A stretch of 64,000 nt of DNA from Chryseobacterium oncorhynchi (GTDB lineage: Bacteria > Bacteroidota > Bacteroidia > Flavobacteriales > Weeksellaceae): contig NZ_PPEI02000008.1 of assembly GCF_002899895.1 (NCBI RefSeq), positions 1 through 64,000 of the forward strand, written 5' to 3'. Positions 18,328 through 27,165 of the stretch are shown here, in pieces. Position 1 is the first letter of the stretch. Every line of letters begins with the position of its first letter. The position numbers and the translations under genes are program-made. The notes under the pieces are model-generated. The model had not been told where the DNA came from and did not search any database. It saw nothing but the letters and a program-made list of their open reading frames with translations.

Positions 18328-20514
18328 TTATTGGTTTTTATAAAGAGAAAATACGAACTGATAAGCAAAGTCACTCTTTTCGTGATGAAGAAATTCTTCA
18401 ATAGTTACTGATTTTTTTGTTTCCAAAGTATCCATCAACAGTTTTGCAGAGTCGTAGTTTTCCAGATTTAAGACCAATGTATTATCCAGCTTTATCAACT
18501 GCACCCATTGAGGTAACTTTCTTTTATTTCTCCAAATTTTAAATGTGGATAAAAACAAATCTTCTTTCTCAGTATTAAACAAAAGTGGATTTATATCTTC
18601 TTTTCTGATCTGCCACTTTGCTTTTTCTAAAATAATATTTTTATACTCTACCCTGGGCAAAAAATGATAGATACGTTTGAGATCACCCCAATGAAAACCC
18701 AAGTCTGAGCAATGAGTCTGAAAATACAAGTCAGAAAGAAAATGATAAACAGGCAATGAATCTGATGAATAATTATGCGCATTTGTAAGGTAGGGCCTTA
18801 CTTCTTTATTATGCTTTTGAGAACGTAAAATGAGCTTATCATTTTTGAGAGATATATAAAGGTCATCAATAGCAATTTGTTTTTCTTTTGGCAATGTAGA
18901 ACCAGCCAGATAAGGAATCTCATAATCTCTCAGCAATGGTCGGCGGATTATATTTCCTATTCTGGCTTCAGGAAGATGAACTATTTCCGCTAATATAATA
19001 TCTGGATTGAGTTCTTTTTCTTTTTCAGCTATCCTTTTTGTATAGTCATTAATATTTGATTTTTCGGAACAGAATCTGGCTGACAGCTCTGCTGCACTAC
19101 TTCCACCACCTCGGTAGAGATGTAGTTTTTCCTGCCCTTTATCTGAAAATATTTCAGCCATAAAAGATAGGGTATCCGGCAGGCCCGTCCAGTTTTCTTC
19201 AAAATCTTTAAAATCTTCATCAAAAAGTTCAATAGAAGACTGATTTCCTTGTAAACAATCTTGAATTTTTTTGTTTAAAATAACCTGTACAGCATTCAAA
19301 TTAAGCTGTAGTTCTTTCTTCTCTTTTACCTGAGGAATGATAAGGTCGTCCAAATAAGGATGTAAAGCTTTGGTAGAGTTTCCTTGTTTGTAGCCTATCC
19401 CAATTTCGGTATCCATAACATAGGCAAGTGGAACTTCTTTTGTATCAAATTTTTCACGAAAGGCTTTTTTGAACTTTTCAAAATCTGATTCTTTGCCAGA
19501 GGTATTGATTTTATTAAAAAAAACAATGGCTTTCTTTAATTCTTTTTTCCAATGTATTGGAAGCTTAAATGTATTTTCAAAATACAAGTCGGTTTGAAAC
19601 AGGAATTTCTTTTCGTAGTTTAGACTAAGTGAACTCATTAACTCTTCTGCTTCTTGATACAGTTCAGTTAAATTACCCATTTTCTCATCCAGCTTGTCAA
19701 GCTTTCTTTGTATAGATTTTAAAATATTTACCTCTGTTTCTAATTCCAGATCTGTTAAGATTTTAATAATGATATTCAAAAAATCTTCTCCGGAGACATT
19801 GGGTTCTAACTGACTTACCAGGATTTGGTTTTCAATAAGTTCATTAACAAATTCTACAGCATCAGCCTGAGTAATTTCACCTCGGCTTAAAATCTGTATA
19901 AGTTCGTCTGGTGTTTTCCCGTTTTTGGCTATATCCAAAATTTCATCCAGTTCTTCTGATCTGTAAATTGATGAAATTATATATTGCCTTTTTCCTTCAA
20001 GATATTCATATTCTACATATCGAATTCTTCGTCCTACAGTATAAATACTTGTATTGGGGAAATACAGTATCTTTTTATGTATTTCAGGTATTTTTACCAA
20101 GTTTTGAGATAATGCCACCAGAAAGTGCATATCCAGTTTTGTATCTCTTATACACTTTCGATCAAAATCATCATTCGCGTTATCATCAAATGTTCCCAAC
20201 CCAATTCCCGCAAATAATCCGAATGGTGTACACCTTGTACTCATCCGATTATAATATTTCAAAATAGTCTGCCTCAGTTTCTCTTGTTTTTTTTCAGAGA
20301 AAGATTCTCCAGCTCTCATCCATTTTTCAATTTCTCCATGTAAATAGGGAGAGGCCAGATAAACAGCTTCAAGATAAATAGGGTCAGAACAAATGTTCTT
20401 CAGATCTACATCTGAAAATTTTTCATTACTGGCCTTTTGCAGAAAATCATTAAAAGGGGATAATGAGGAACGGAAAATATACTGATCAAAAAACTGGTAG
20501 GGAAAACGAGACAT
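18328..20514 (-). CDS. Lantibiotic dehydratase, glutamylation (LanB N-terminal) protein
   Basis: Uses glutamyl-tRNA to glutamylate Ser/Thr of the precursor peptide. At 728 aa it contains the LanB N-terminal domain only: YNRMSTRCTPFGLFAGIGLG is the characteristic region, and EIVHLPEARIGNIIRRPLLRDYEIPYL matches the second conserved block (two parts of one continuous stretch). The elimination domain is encoded by the next gene. It starts one nucleotide after the hydrolase stop, so the operon is very tight. The protein has no signal peptide and should be cytoplasmic. Confidence 0.92.
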   Translation of the reverse strand: MSRFPYQFFDQYIFRSSLSPFNDFLQKASNEKFSDVDLKNICSDPIYLEAVYLASPYLHGEIEKWMRAGESFSEKKQEKLRQTILKYYNRMSTRCTPFGLFAGIGLGTFDDNANDDFDRKCIRDTKLDMHFLVALSQNLVKIPEIHKKILYFPNTSIYTVGRRIRYVEYEYLEGKRQYIISSIYRSEELDEILDIAKNGKTPDELIQILSRGEITQADAVEFVNELIENQILVSQLEPNVSGEDFLNIIIKILTDLELETEVNILKSIQRKLDKLDEKMGNLTELYQEAEELMSSLSLNYEKKFLFQTDLYFENTFKLPIHWKKELKKAIVFFNKINTSGKESDFEKFKKAFREKFDTKEVPLAYVMDTEIGIGYKQGNSTKALHPYLDDLIIPQVKEKKELQLNLNAVQVILNKKIQDCLQGNQSSIELFDEDFKDFEENWTGLPDTLSFMAEIFSDKGQEKLHLYRGGGSSAAELSARFCSEKSNINDYTKRIAEKEKELNPDIILAEIVHLPEARIGNIIRRPLLRDYEIPYLAGSTLPKEKQIAIDDLYISLKNDKLILRSQKHNKEVRPYLTNAHNYSSDSLPVYHFLSDLYFQTHCSDLGFHWGDLKRIYHFLPRVEYKNIILEKAKWQIRKEDINPLLFNTEKEDLFLSTFKIWRNKRKLPQWVQLIKLDNTLVLNLENYDSAKLLMDTLETKKSVTIEEFLHHEKSDFAYQFVFSLYKNQ

Positions 20515-20515
20515 T

Positions 20516-22774
20516 TTATTTTTTTAGAATAGGAACTTCAACATAACTGTCATTATACCATTTAATATCCAAAGGCTCTTTGGCGTCTGCAATAGTTTCA
20601 ATGCTTACATCCTTACCAGTACCATAGTTGATCTGGGCATCTGGATTTTTTCTAATCCCTAATACAACAACCAGTTTGCTACCTTTCTCAATTTTTCTAC
20701 TGGTAAAAAAAGTATTGTGTATTGGAATACTTTCTATAGTGTATGGCTTTAAGAGCTGTCTTTTTGTATTATTTTTGGCATAACTTGCTCTTCCAAAGTA
20801 TTCATGAGATAGTTTAAAGTATTGCCCTGATGACAACTTTTCATAAACACTCATGGTAATATCCATATCTTTTTTATTGATAGCTGCTTTCAGTTCACCG
20901 GTAAAACTTCCTGCTACCGAAACGGGCTCATCAAAAACATTACTTTCGAAAACCAGACTATTTCTAAGATCATATGCATTGATTGCATCACCTAATATAT
21001 GTTCTTCATCGAGGATTTGCAACGTATCTTTTCTATCTAAAAAATCAACTCTTTGACGGATAAAATCCGGTTCAGGTTTTATTGGCTGTAAACTTGTTTT
21101 ATTGAGATATAATTTCAGTTTTTGATCTCCTATTTCATTAATACTGGAAGTACTTATCCATTCATTGGATCCCATTGGCTGAAAATTAACTTTGTCTTTT
21201 AAAAGCTCAGGTTTTTTCTTTCCTTTAAGAACATAATCAAACCATTGATAAGAGATGTCTTCAATGTCAATTTTCGCAACAGAGTCTATAGCATAACCTT
21301 TATAATTTCCGTTTATTCCGGAAACAACTCCAGCATGTCCGTAAGGGCCTATAAGCAAATAATGGTCTGCATTTTTGTTATATTTCTGATGCTGATTATA
21401 ATAATACATTGCTCCTCTTTGATCTGCATCATAATATCCTGTAAGGGTCAAAATCGGGATATTGATTTTAGCAAAATCTTTTTTATTAGGCATTTTTGAT
21501 TTCCAGAATTCATCAAAAGAAGGGTGCTTTAACCAATTTTGAAAAATAGGATTCGTTTCTCCATAAATACTGTCTAATTTATTGAAAGCTACTCCACTTT
21601 TATAATAAGAGTTGTATAAAGACATCCATTTTCTCTCGTCACTAAACAAGTTATAATTTGTAACTTTTCTTGCATAGCTTAGCCATCTCAGCATATAAGG
21701 ACTAAAGCAATTGTTAAATATAGGAAAGTCAACTCCAAAACCTACCGATGCAGTAGGAATGATAGTCTTCAAAGCAGGATGCAAGTTTTTAACAGCAGCC
21801 CATTGGCTGAAACCGTCATAACTTCCTCCAATCATTCCAACCTTTCCATTATTCCATGGTTGCTTTATAATCCAATCTATTACTTCGTTTACATCTTCTA
21901 TCTCAAATTCAAATGGGGAAACTTGATCATGACTCAAATAAATACCTCTACTATAAGCATACACAACAGTATAGTCCCTCATAGCACCAAGTTTTTCAAT
22001 ATGATTGAACGCTCCCCTGTTATAGATACTGAAATTGAGTATGGCAGGAGCCTGTTTTTCGCCTTTCTTATATTTAATGACTCTTAGTGCAATTTCATTC
22101 CCTTTTTTTGTTTTAATGGTAATACTATCATTAATATCAAATTGCTGGTCATCAATTTTTTTAATTAAGGAATGAGCTGTTTTGTGAGTCTCTTTTGCAA
22201 TAATATAGGATGTATAATAACGACATAGTTTGATCCCATCCAAAAGAGAGATCGTATTGTCTTTAATGTCATTTTTTATGATCTTAAGCATATTCTCCTT
22301 AAGGTCAGCTTCTGAATTGGTAAAGAAACGCCCCAGATAAATCTTAGATCGTTCTGAAACAGAGTTTATCTTTTTATTAAATATATTTTCATATTTTCTT
22401 TGATACGGAATTTTTTCAGAATCTAATTGGGATAATGCGTATAATTCAAATGCCAGCCCTACAACTTCCCTATAATCCAGATTAGCATTTTGAGGATCAT
22501 CCTTTATCTCATTTAAATAATAAAGTCCTTTATCATAATCTCCATCAAGAATATACAAGCGAAAAATGTTATCATAAAATTTAATTTTATCATTGCTTTT
22601 ATAAACTTGCAAAATTTCCTTGTTGAGCTTTTTTATATTATTGTCAAAGGAACTGTTTTCAATATTCTCATCTGCTTTGAATATGAAATTCTGTGAGTGG
22701 TATTGCAAAGAAAACAACCCTATTAATAATAAGATTGTTTTCTTTAAGATATTATAAACTTGTAAGCTTATCAT
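20516..22774 (-). CDS. CocE/NonD-type (S15) serine hydrolase in lanthipeptide operon
   Basis: Alpha/beta hydrolase of the X-Pro dipeptidyl-peptidase S15/CocE class. The ATG at 22774 overlaps the stop of the precursor gene (ATGA); an earlier in-frame ATG at 22795 lies inside the precursor. With this start the protein is 752 aa: N-terminal hydrophobic segment (ILKKTILLLIGLFSLQ), an unassigned helical region of about 200 residues, the hydrolase core with nucleophile Ser318 in GMIGGSYDGF, acid candidate in YYDADQRG and histidine in IGPYGHAGV, then a C-terminal beta-rich domain. A role in leader trimming, peptide processing or self-protection is inference from the operon. Confidence 0.85.
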   Translation of the reverse strand: MISLQVYNILKKTILLLIGLFSLQYHSQNFIFKADENIENSSFDNNIKKLNKEILQVYKSNDKIKFYDNIFRLYILDGDYDKGLYYLNEIKDDPQNANLDYREVVGLAFELYALSQLDSEKIPYQRKYENIFNKKINSVSERSKIYLGRFFTNSEADLKENMLKIIKNDIKDNTISLLDGIKLCRYYTSYIIAKETHKTAHSLIKKIDDQQFDINDSITIKTKKGNEIALRVIKYKKGEKQAPAILNFSIYNRGAFNHIEKLGAMRDYTVVYAYSRGIYLSHDQVSPFEFEIEDVNEVIDWIIKQPWNNGKVGMIGGSYDGFSQWAAVKNLHPALKTIIPTASVGFGVDFPIFNNCFSPYMLRWLSYARKVTNYNLFSDERKWMSLYNSYYKSGVAFNKLDSIYGETNPIFQNWLKHPSFDEFWKSKMPNKKDFAKINIPILTLTGYYDADQRGAMYYYNQHQKYNKNADHYLLIGPYGHAGVVSGINGNYKGYAIDSVAKIDIEDISYQWFDYVLKGKKKPELLKDKVNFQPMGSNEWISTSSINEIGDQKLKLYLNKTSLQPIKPEPDFIRQRVDFLDRKDTLQILDEEHILGDAINAYDLRNSLVFESNVFDEPVSVAGSFTGELKAAINKKDMDITMSVYEKLSSGQYFKLSHEYFGRASYAKNNTKRQLLKPYTIESIPIHNTFFTSRKIEKGSKLVVVLGIRKNPDAQINYGTGKDVSIETIADAKEPLDIKWYNDSYVEVPILKK

Positions 22775-22938
22775 TCTGTTGTTCCCATCTGACAATATTT
22801 ACTTGTTGTTGTATCTCCATTGGTTACATTACCATCTAAGAATTTTTCTCCGCTGCCTCCGCCTTTTATAGAATTTAATCTGGTATGTTGGATTTTTTTT
22901 AACGATAATTTTTTTTCCTGTTTAGCTTCTTTTTTCAT
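22771..22938 (-). CDS. Class I lanthipeptide-like precursor peptide (55 aa)
   Basis: Short gene translated by hand. The leader has KLSLKKIQHTRLNSIKGG, the style of Bacteroidota class I lanthipeptide precursors, with a predicted cut after the double glycine. The core that follows is about 28 aa, rich in Thr/Ser and Gly, with a TTTSKYC segment and a single cysteine, so at most one (methyl)lanthionine could form. Its TGA overlaps the ATG of the hydrolase gene. It is the first gene of the operon with LanB-type enzymes downstream and has its own promoter. Confidence 0.85.
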   Translation of the reverse strand: MKKEAKQEKKLSLKKIQHTRLNSIKGGGSGEKFLDGNVTNGDTTTSKYCQMGTTE

Positions 22939-22976
22939 TATTGATTAAAGTTTTAAAATTTAAATGTGATCATAAG

Positions 22977-23034
22977 CAAAATAAATCAATTTGCTTAACT
23001 CATCAAAGAAATCAATGCCTGAATTGATAAATTC
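22977..23034 (-). promoter_or_regulatory. Lanthipeptide operon promoter with upstream putative operator
   Basis: On the minus strand TTTG (23007-23004), 19-nt spacer and TTATTTTG (22984-22977), a one-mismatch -7 box, 38 nt upstream of the precursor ATG. Directly upstream of the -33 box lies GAATTTATCAATTC (23034-23021), which matches 12 of 13 positions of a motif also found between the regulator and gwsA. The position suits an activator site. Confidence 0.55.
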
Positions 23035-23079
23035 CGTGTGTTAAATAAATATAAAACGTTAATTATTAATATATTACAA

Positions 23080-24804
23080 TTACTCTTGTTTTTGCAGTAA
23101 TTTTATATAATAAGACGGTAAGGTCCCGGTTATTTTTCTAAATGCATTAGAAAATGACTCTGAATTGTTATATCCTATATCATCTGCAATTGCAGCAATT
23201 GTATGTTTTCTTATTTTCTCATTGTGATTCAATTCTTCTACAATATAATTAATTCTTAATTCATTCAAATATTGTGAAAAATTCTTTTCTTTAAGTTCGT
23301 TTACAGATTTTGATAAGTAATCCCTATTTGAACCAAAGTCTTTTGCAAGACTGTCTACAGTAATATTTTTTCGTAAGAAGCCTTTATTTTTCTCAAACTC
23401 TTCCAGTTTTATCTTAATATCCTGTAATTTATCGTCTGAAAGTATATTTTTAGTTTTCTGTACTTTAATTTCATTCTCTACCTGCGCGAAGTTTGGGGTC
23501 ACAATGATTTCAGTAGACTTTGATTTTTCTAATAACTGATCCGCCTGTTTTTTATATTGCTTTATCTTTTTCCTGTTACGAATGAATAGGAACAATAAAA
23601 CACCTATAATTAAGAAACCTCCACCTAAAAAAATGTAAAGCATAGAATTTTTATTGCTTAGATCATCAATCAGTGCTTCCTTTTCTTCCAATAAAGCAGG
23701 AGTATCATATTTTTTATATATTTCTTTTGATAAATATTGTTTACTGCTATTCATAATACTGTCTGCTACAAACAGTTTATTGATAAATTTTAGTTGATTC
23801 TCCTTATCTCCTTGTTTCTTATAGTAATCTATTAAAATCTCATATCCGTTTCTTGTTATTGGATCAAATTTTTTAGAAATAGACAAAACAGAATCGGCCT
23901 TAGTAAAATATTTTATTCCATCTTCTTCTTTATTAACATCAGTATTAATCTTTCCCAAGAAATAATAGGTAATCCCAAGATTCCAGGTATCATTATTTTT
24001 AATAAACTTCTGTTCTGCTTCCAGATGATTTTCTTCTGACTTTTTATAGTTTTTCAAATAATAATTAGCAATACCTGAACCTGATATAAAGTAAGGATAG
24101 TGGGTATAGTCCTTATATTTTTCACATTCTTGAATCCCCAGATTGATATAGTGCAAAGCATTTGTATATTGTTTGCTCCTATTATAGCAATTGGCTACTG
24201 AAAAAATAGCTCCAATATAACTTTTCACATTTTTATCAGCAGTAGTCATTCTTTTCTTCTCGTACTGATAATATTCCAAAAAAAGCGGGAGTGCCTCTTC
24301 ATTTTCATTGGTTGCAAGCTTCAAGATACCAACCAATTTTTTGATATAATAAAATTGTTCGGGATTTTTATTTCGGGACAAGTCTCTTGCTTGAACATAG
24401 TGGTTCAATGCTTCATCATACTTGAATTCATAATTTAAAAGAATTCCTTTAATAATATGGGCTTTTGCTGGAAATTCTTCAGTATTGACTTTTTGAGTTA
24501 GCGCCAATAGAGTATCAGCATAAGGGTGACCGTTCTCAGATTTTAGGCCCTTACTATAGGCCAACTTATAATATCCATCATAAATAAGGTCATTATTTTT
24601 TTCCTTTTTCCCTTTACTTAGAATACTATTGGCATATATCTCAGCCTTATCATTATCTATCCGAAATACTTTCTCGTAAGCTTTCTGTAATTGATCAGAT
24701 TTTTTACTTTTTAATGAATCTGGTATATGAAAGCCTTTTATACTCTGAGAAAAATATAAATGAGTGGTGAGAACCAAAATGAAAACAATTAAACCCTTTT
24801 GCAT
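23080..24804 (-). CDS. TPR-containing transmembrane AraC-type regulator
   Basis: 574-aa one-protein regulator: signal-like N-terminus (LIVFILVLTTHLYFSQ), periplasmic TPR-like helical repeats (residues about 35-350, e.g. YNRSKQYTNALHYINLGI), one membrane helix (388-408), a linker coiled coil, then a C-terminal AraC-type DNA-binding domain (about 470-570; VDSLAKDFGSNRDYLSK and AIADDIGYNNSESFSNAFRK as the two HTH motifs). This architecture is common next to peptide clusters in Chryseobacterium. It lies 141 nt upstream of the precursor and divergent from gwsA, so it is the obvious candidate controller of both; that is inference. Confidence 0.88.
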   Translation of the reverse strand: MQKGLIVFILVLTTHLYFSQSIKGFHIPDSLKSKKSDQLQKAYEKVFRIDNDKAEIYANSILSKGKKEKNNDLIYDGYYKLAYSKGLKSENGHPYADTLLALTQKVNTEEFPAKAHIIKGILLNYEFKYDEALNHYVQARDLSRNKNPEQFYYIKKLVGILKLATNENEEALPLFLEYYQYEKKRMTTADKNVKSYIGAIFSVANCYNRSKQYTNALHYINLGIQECEKYKDYTHYPYFISGSGIANYYLKNYKKSEENHLEAEQKFIKNNDTWNLGITYYFLGKINTDVNKEEDGIKYFTKADSVLSISKKFDPITRNGYEILIDYYKKQGDKENQLKFINKLFVADSIMNSSKQYLSKEIYKKYDTPALLEEKEALIDDLSNKNSMLYIFLGGGFLIIGVLLFLFIRNRKKIKQYKKQADQLLEKSKSTEIIVTPNFAQVENEIKVQKTKNILSDDKLQDIKIKLEEFEKNKGFLRKNITVDSLAKDFGSNRDYLSKSVNELKEKNFSQYLNELRINYIVEELNHNEKIRKHTIAAIADDIGYNNSESFSNAFRKITGTLPSYYIKLLQKQE

Positions 24805-25136
24805 ACATCATTTTAAAGTACAATAATACATATTTTTATTTTTAGCATCAAAAACAGTTTTATTAATTAACTATATTATAAACCAGAAACTTACAAAATA
24901 ACACCATACCAAAATTTACAAATTCAGGATATAACCAACCCCGAATTTGTCAATTTCGACATGCTTTTCTTGAATAATGAGGAACACATCTGCATCTTTG
25001 CTTCAGGTAAAAACACAATGCTTTATCATTTGTATGTGTACAGTACAACATGATTAAATATTAAAAGCTGATCAGCACCTTCCTGCGCCAAGGATATTTA
25101 TGGCAAACAAAATATTAATTTTAAAAATTAAAAAAC
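24805..25136. promoter_or_regulatory. Divergent regulator/gwsA intergenic region with 13-nt inverted repeat
   Basis: 332 nt without a gene. It holds an inverted repeat AATTTACAAATTC (24913-24925) / GAATTTGTCAATT (24943-24955), 12 of 13 positions complementary, spacer 17 nt. Each arm resembles the site at the lanthipeptide promoter. A weak gwsA promoter candidate is TTTG (24997-25000) plus TATCATTTG (25024-25032), with non-standard spacing. Confidence 0.5.
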
Positions 25137-25340
25137 ATGAAAAAGTTAACAGGAATGAAGAAAGGGTTTTCTTCTTTAGAAAACAAAAAACTAAAAAGAG
25201 ACGATTTAAAATCAGTTAATGGTAGTTTAAAATCTTATGCGATCGAATCTAGTTCTGCAGTTACAACACCAGGATGCTTTGAAGCAGACCATTATACATC
25301 TAATGGAGGTGCTTACATTGGTAGACTAGAAGTTTGCTAA
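25137..25340 (+). CDS. gwsA: Grasp-with-spasm system precursor peptide
   Basis: 67-aa precursor of the RiPP type defined by the grasp-with-spasm pair downstream. The leader contains FSSLENKKLKRDDLKSVNG, and the presumed core is rich in Ser/Thr plus Glu/Asp and two cysteines (ESSSAVTTPGCFEADHYTSN, ending in EVC), which would suit side-chain ester or amide formation by an ATP-grasp ligase. It is followed at once by a strong terminator, so it is probably made in excess over the enzymes. The modified residues cannot be read from sequence. Confidence 0.8.
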   Translation: MKKLTGMKKGFSSLENKKLKRDDLKSVNGSLKSYAIESSSAVTTPGCFEADHYTSNGGAYIGRLEVC

Positions 25341-25356
25341 GCATAACTGAATAAGG

Positions 25357-25389
25357 AAAAAGGGAGGGTGTATTTCCCTCCTTTTTTTT
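25357..25389 (+). terminator. Intrinsic terminator between gwsA and its maturation genes
   Basis: GGAGGG / CCCTCC stem extended by A-T and G-T pairs with a 7-nt loop, followed by eight T (25382-25389). It lies 17 nt after the gwsA stop and before the lipoprotein gene, so it likely acts as a partial terminator within the operon. Confidence 0.85.
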
Positions 25390-25412
25390 CATATTATTAA
25401 ATTGAATTATCT

Positions 25413-26285
25413 ATGAAGAATTCAGCATTAATAAGATATAGCTTCTCTCTTATCATTTTATTATTCCTTACGTCTTGTAAAAAAAATTATATTACTTATT
25501 ATAATAAAGTAAACGAGATCGACAGTACATACAGGCTGGCCAATAACCCTAAACTCGCTGTAAAAGAGTATCGGGAAATTTTCAAAGAATATGTTCCCAA
25601 AAATCAGGATCGTATTGAAGAATATGCAACTTATATTACTCTTGCCGACCAGTATCATGAAGATTTTGGTGGAAAAGAAAGTCTTTATCAATTAATTTCG
25701 CTGGTAGCTCCTGATGGTGATGAATATAAAAAATATTTGCCTCTTTTTAATAAATATGGAATAGACAATGCTTCTGTAGAACAAAAAATAACAGAATGGA
25801 AACAAGGACTAGATAAAAAACTAGTTGATTCTTTCAGGGTTGCCCTGATACGGGATCAGGCAGGACGCCCCCTTGATACCGCATTGACCAGAAAAAATGT
25901 AGAAAAAAACGCAGAGTTACTTATATGGACCTTTAAAAATTATGGATTCCCAACGCCTGAGAAAATAGGATGGTTTCCTATGCCAACCTTTATCACTCAT
26001 ATGGTTGAATCCAAAAAACACTATCCTTTTATAAAAGAAAAATTACTGGAATATGTAAAATCGGGAGATTGCTCACCTCGTGATTATGCACGTATGGATG
26101 ACACCTATCTAGGGTCTCATAAAAAGATCACACTCTATGGGTTTAACATGATTTCTGTAAAAGACAGCGCACAAACCGACCGTAACCGGAAAAGCCTGGG
26201 AATCCCAAGCATGAAGCACAGTGCCAAAATAAGAAAAGATTTTTTTAAAAAAATTAAACAAAATGATACTCATCATATCGAATAA
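25413..26285 (+). CDS. DUF6624-like lipoprotein in the grasp-with-spasm locus
   Basis: 290-aa predicted lipoprotein: hydrophobic signal with lipobox LTSC (Cys22), so the mature protein should sit in a membrane facing outward. The second half has the pattern I associate with DUF6624: ALIRDQAGRPLD, NYGFPTPEKIGW, FITHMVE, and DYARMDDTYLGSHKKITLYG. The function is unknown; a surface role in immunity or processing of the adjacent peptide is a guess from context. Its end overlaps the gwsG start by 23 nt, so it belongs to the same operon. Confidence 0.7.
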   Translation: MKNSALIRYSFSLIILLFLTSCKKNYITYYNKVNEIDSTYRLANNPKLAVKEYREIFKEYVPKNQDRIEEYATYITLADQYHEDFGGKESLYQLISLVAPDGDEYKKYLPLFNKYGIDNASVEQKITEWKQGLDKKLVDSFRVALIRDQAGRPLDTALTRKNVEKNAELLIWTFKNYGFPTPEKIGWFPMPTFITHMVESKKHYPFIKEKLLEYVKSGDCSPRDYARMDDTYLGSHKKITLYGFNMISVKDSAQTDRNRKSLGIPSMKHSAKIRKDFFKKIKQNDTHHIE

Positions 26286-27165
26286 CGGAGACTCCACGAC
26301 CACAAAAGTCATCAAATATCTTTCGGCAATGGGAAAGGAGTTTATTCGTGTGCATGAAGATGAGTTTTTTGAAATTAAAACAAATAAAAAAAGAATTTAT
26401 CTGTTGAGTGACAGAAACAAATTTTTTCTGGATGAGATTGCAAGTACATGGTACAGAAGAGGAGGATTAAAATTCAAACGCCTACACTATGATAATGATG
26501 CTGCAAACCTACATATGGATGAACATCAGCATTGGCTGGAAGATTACGTGATAAAAACCTTGGAATCAAAAAAAAGCATTAATAAACAAAGCAACAATCA
26601 CGTCAATAAGCTCCTAGTCCTAGAACAGGCAAAAAAAATAGGATTAACCGTTCCGGAATATTTTCTAGCAGAGAATACTGATGACGTCATTATCAATGAA
26701 ACAATTACAAAACCCATTACTGAAAATGTAATATTAGATTCTGTCGATAGAAATTTGAACGGTATCATTTACACTTCGGTAGTACAAGAAAAAGAGAAAG
26801 AAGAATTTTTTATTACTTTTTTTCAGGAAAAAATTGAAAAGGATTTTGAGATACGAAGCTTTTATCTGGGAGGTAAAATATGGTCCACTGCTATCATTTC
26901 TCAAAATGATGAACAGACTAAAACTGATTTCAGAAAATATAATTATAAAAAGCCCAACAGAAAGGTACGATATCAGCTTCCTGAAAATATTGAAGAAAAA
27001 ACACATCAGCTGATGCAATCGCTGGACCTAAGCTGCGGTTCAATAGACTTTATAAAAAGTGGAGATATTTTCTACTTTTTGGAAGTTAACCCTACGGGCC
27101 AATTTATAGGGCTATCGGAGATTTGTAACTACTCATTGGAAAAAGAAATAGCACAATATTTATGA
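26263..27165 (+). CDS. gwsG: Grasp-with-spasm ATP-grasp peptide maturase
   Basis: 300-aa ATP-grasp ligase related to microviridin/graspetide ligases (TIGR04192-type), which use ATP to join acidic side chains to hydroxyl or amino side chains of a precursor. The N-terminus MILIISNNGDSTTTKVI, the STWYRRGGLKF block, KLLVLEQAKKIGLTVPEYF, and the C-terminal metal/ATP motif FLEVNPTGQFIGLSEICNYS are family-like. It overlaps the upstream lipoprotein and, by ATGA, the downstream 61-aa gene, giving translational coupling. Confidence 0.9.
   Translation: MILIISNNGDSTTTKVIKYLSAMGKEFIRVHEDEFFEIKTNKKRIYLLSDRNKFFLDEIASTWYRRGGLKFKRLHYDNDAANLHMDEHQHWLEDYVIKTLESKKSINKQSNNHVNKLLVLEQAKKIGLTVPEYFLAENTDDVIINETITKPITENVILDSVDRNLNGIIYTSVVQEKEKEEFFITFFQEKIEKDFEIRSFYLGGKIWSTAIISQNDEQTKTDFRKYNYKKPNRKVRYQLPENIEEKTHQLMQSLDLSCGSIDFIKSGDIFYFLEVNPTGQFIGLSEICNYSLEKEIAQYL

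Noticed and set aside
24961-25053. 30-codon plus-strand frame upstream of gwsA as another precursor
   Set aside because: No leader motif or double glycine, and it overlaps the likely promoter region.
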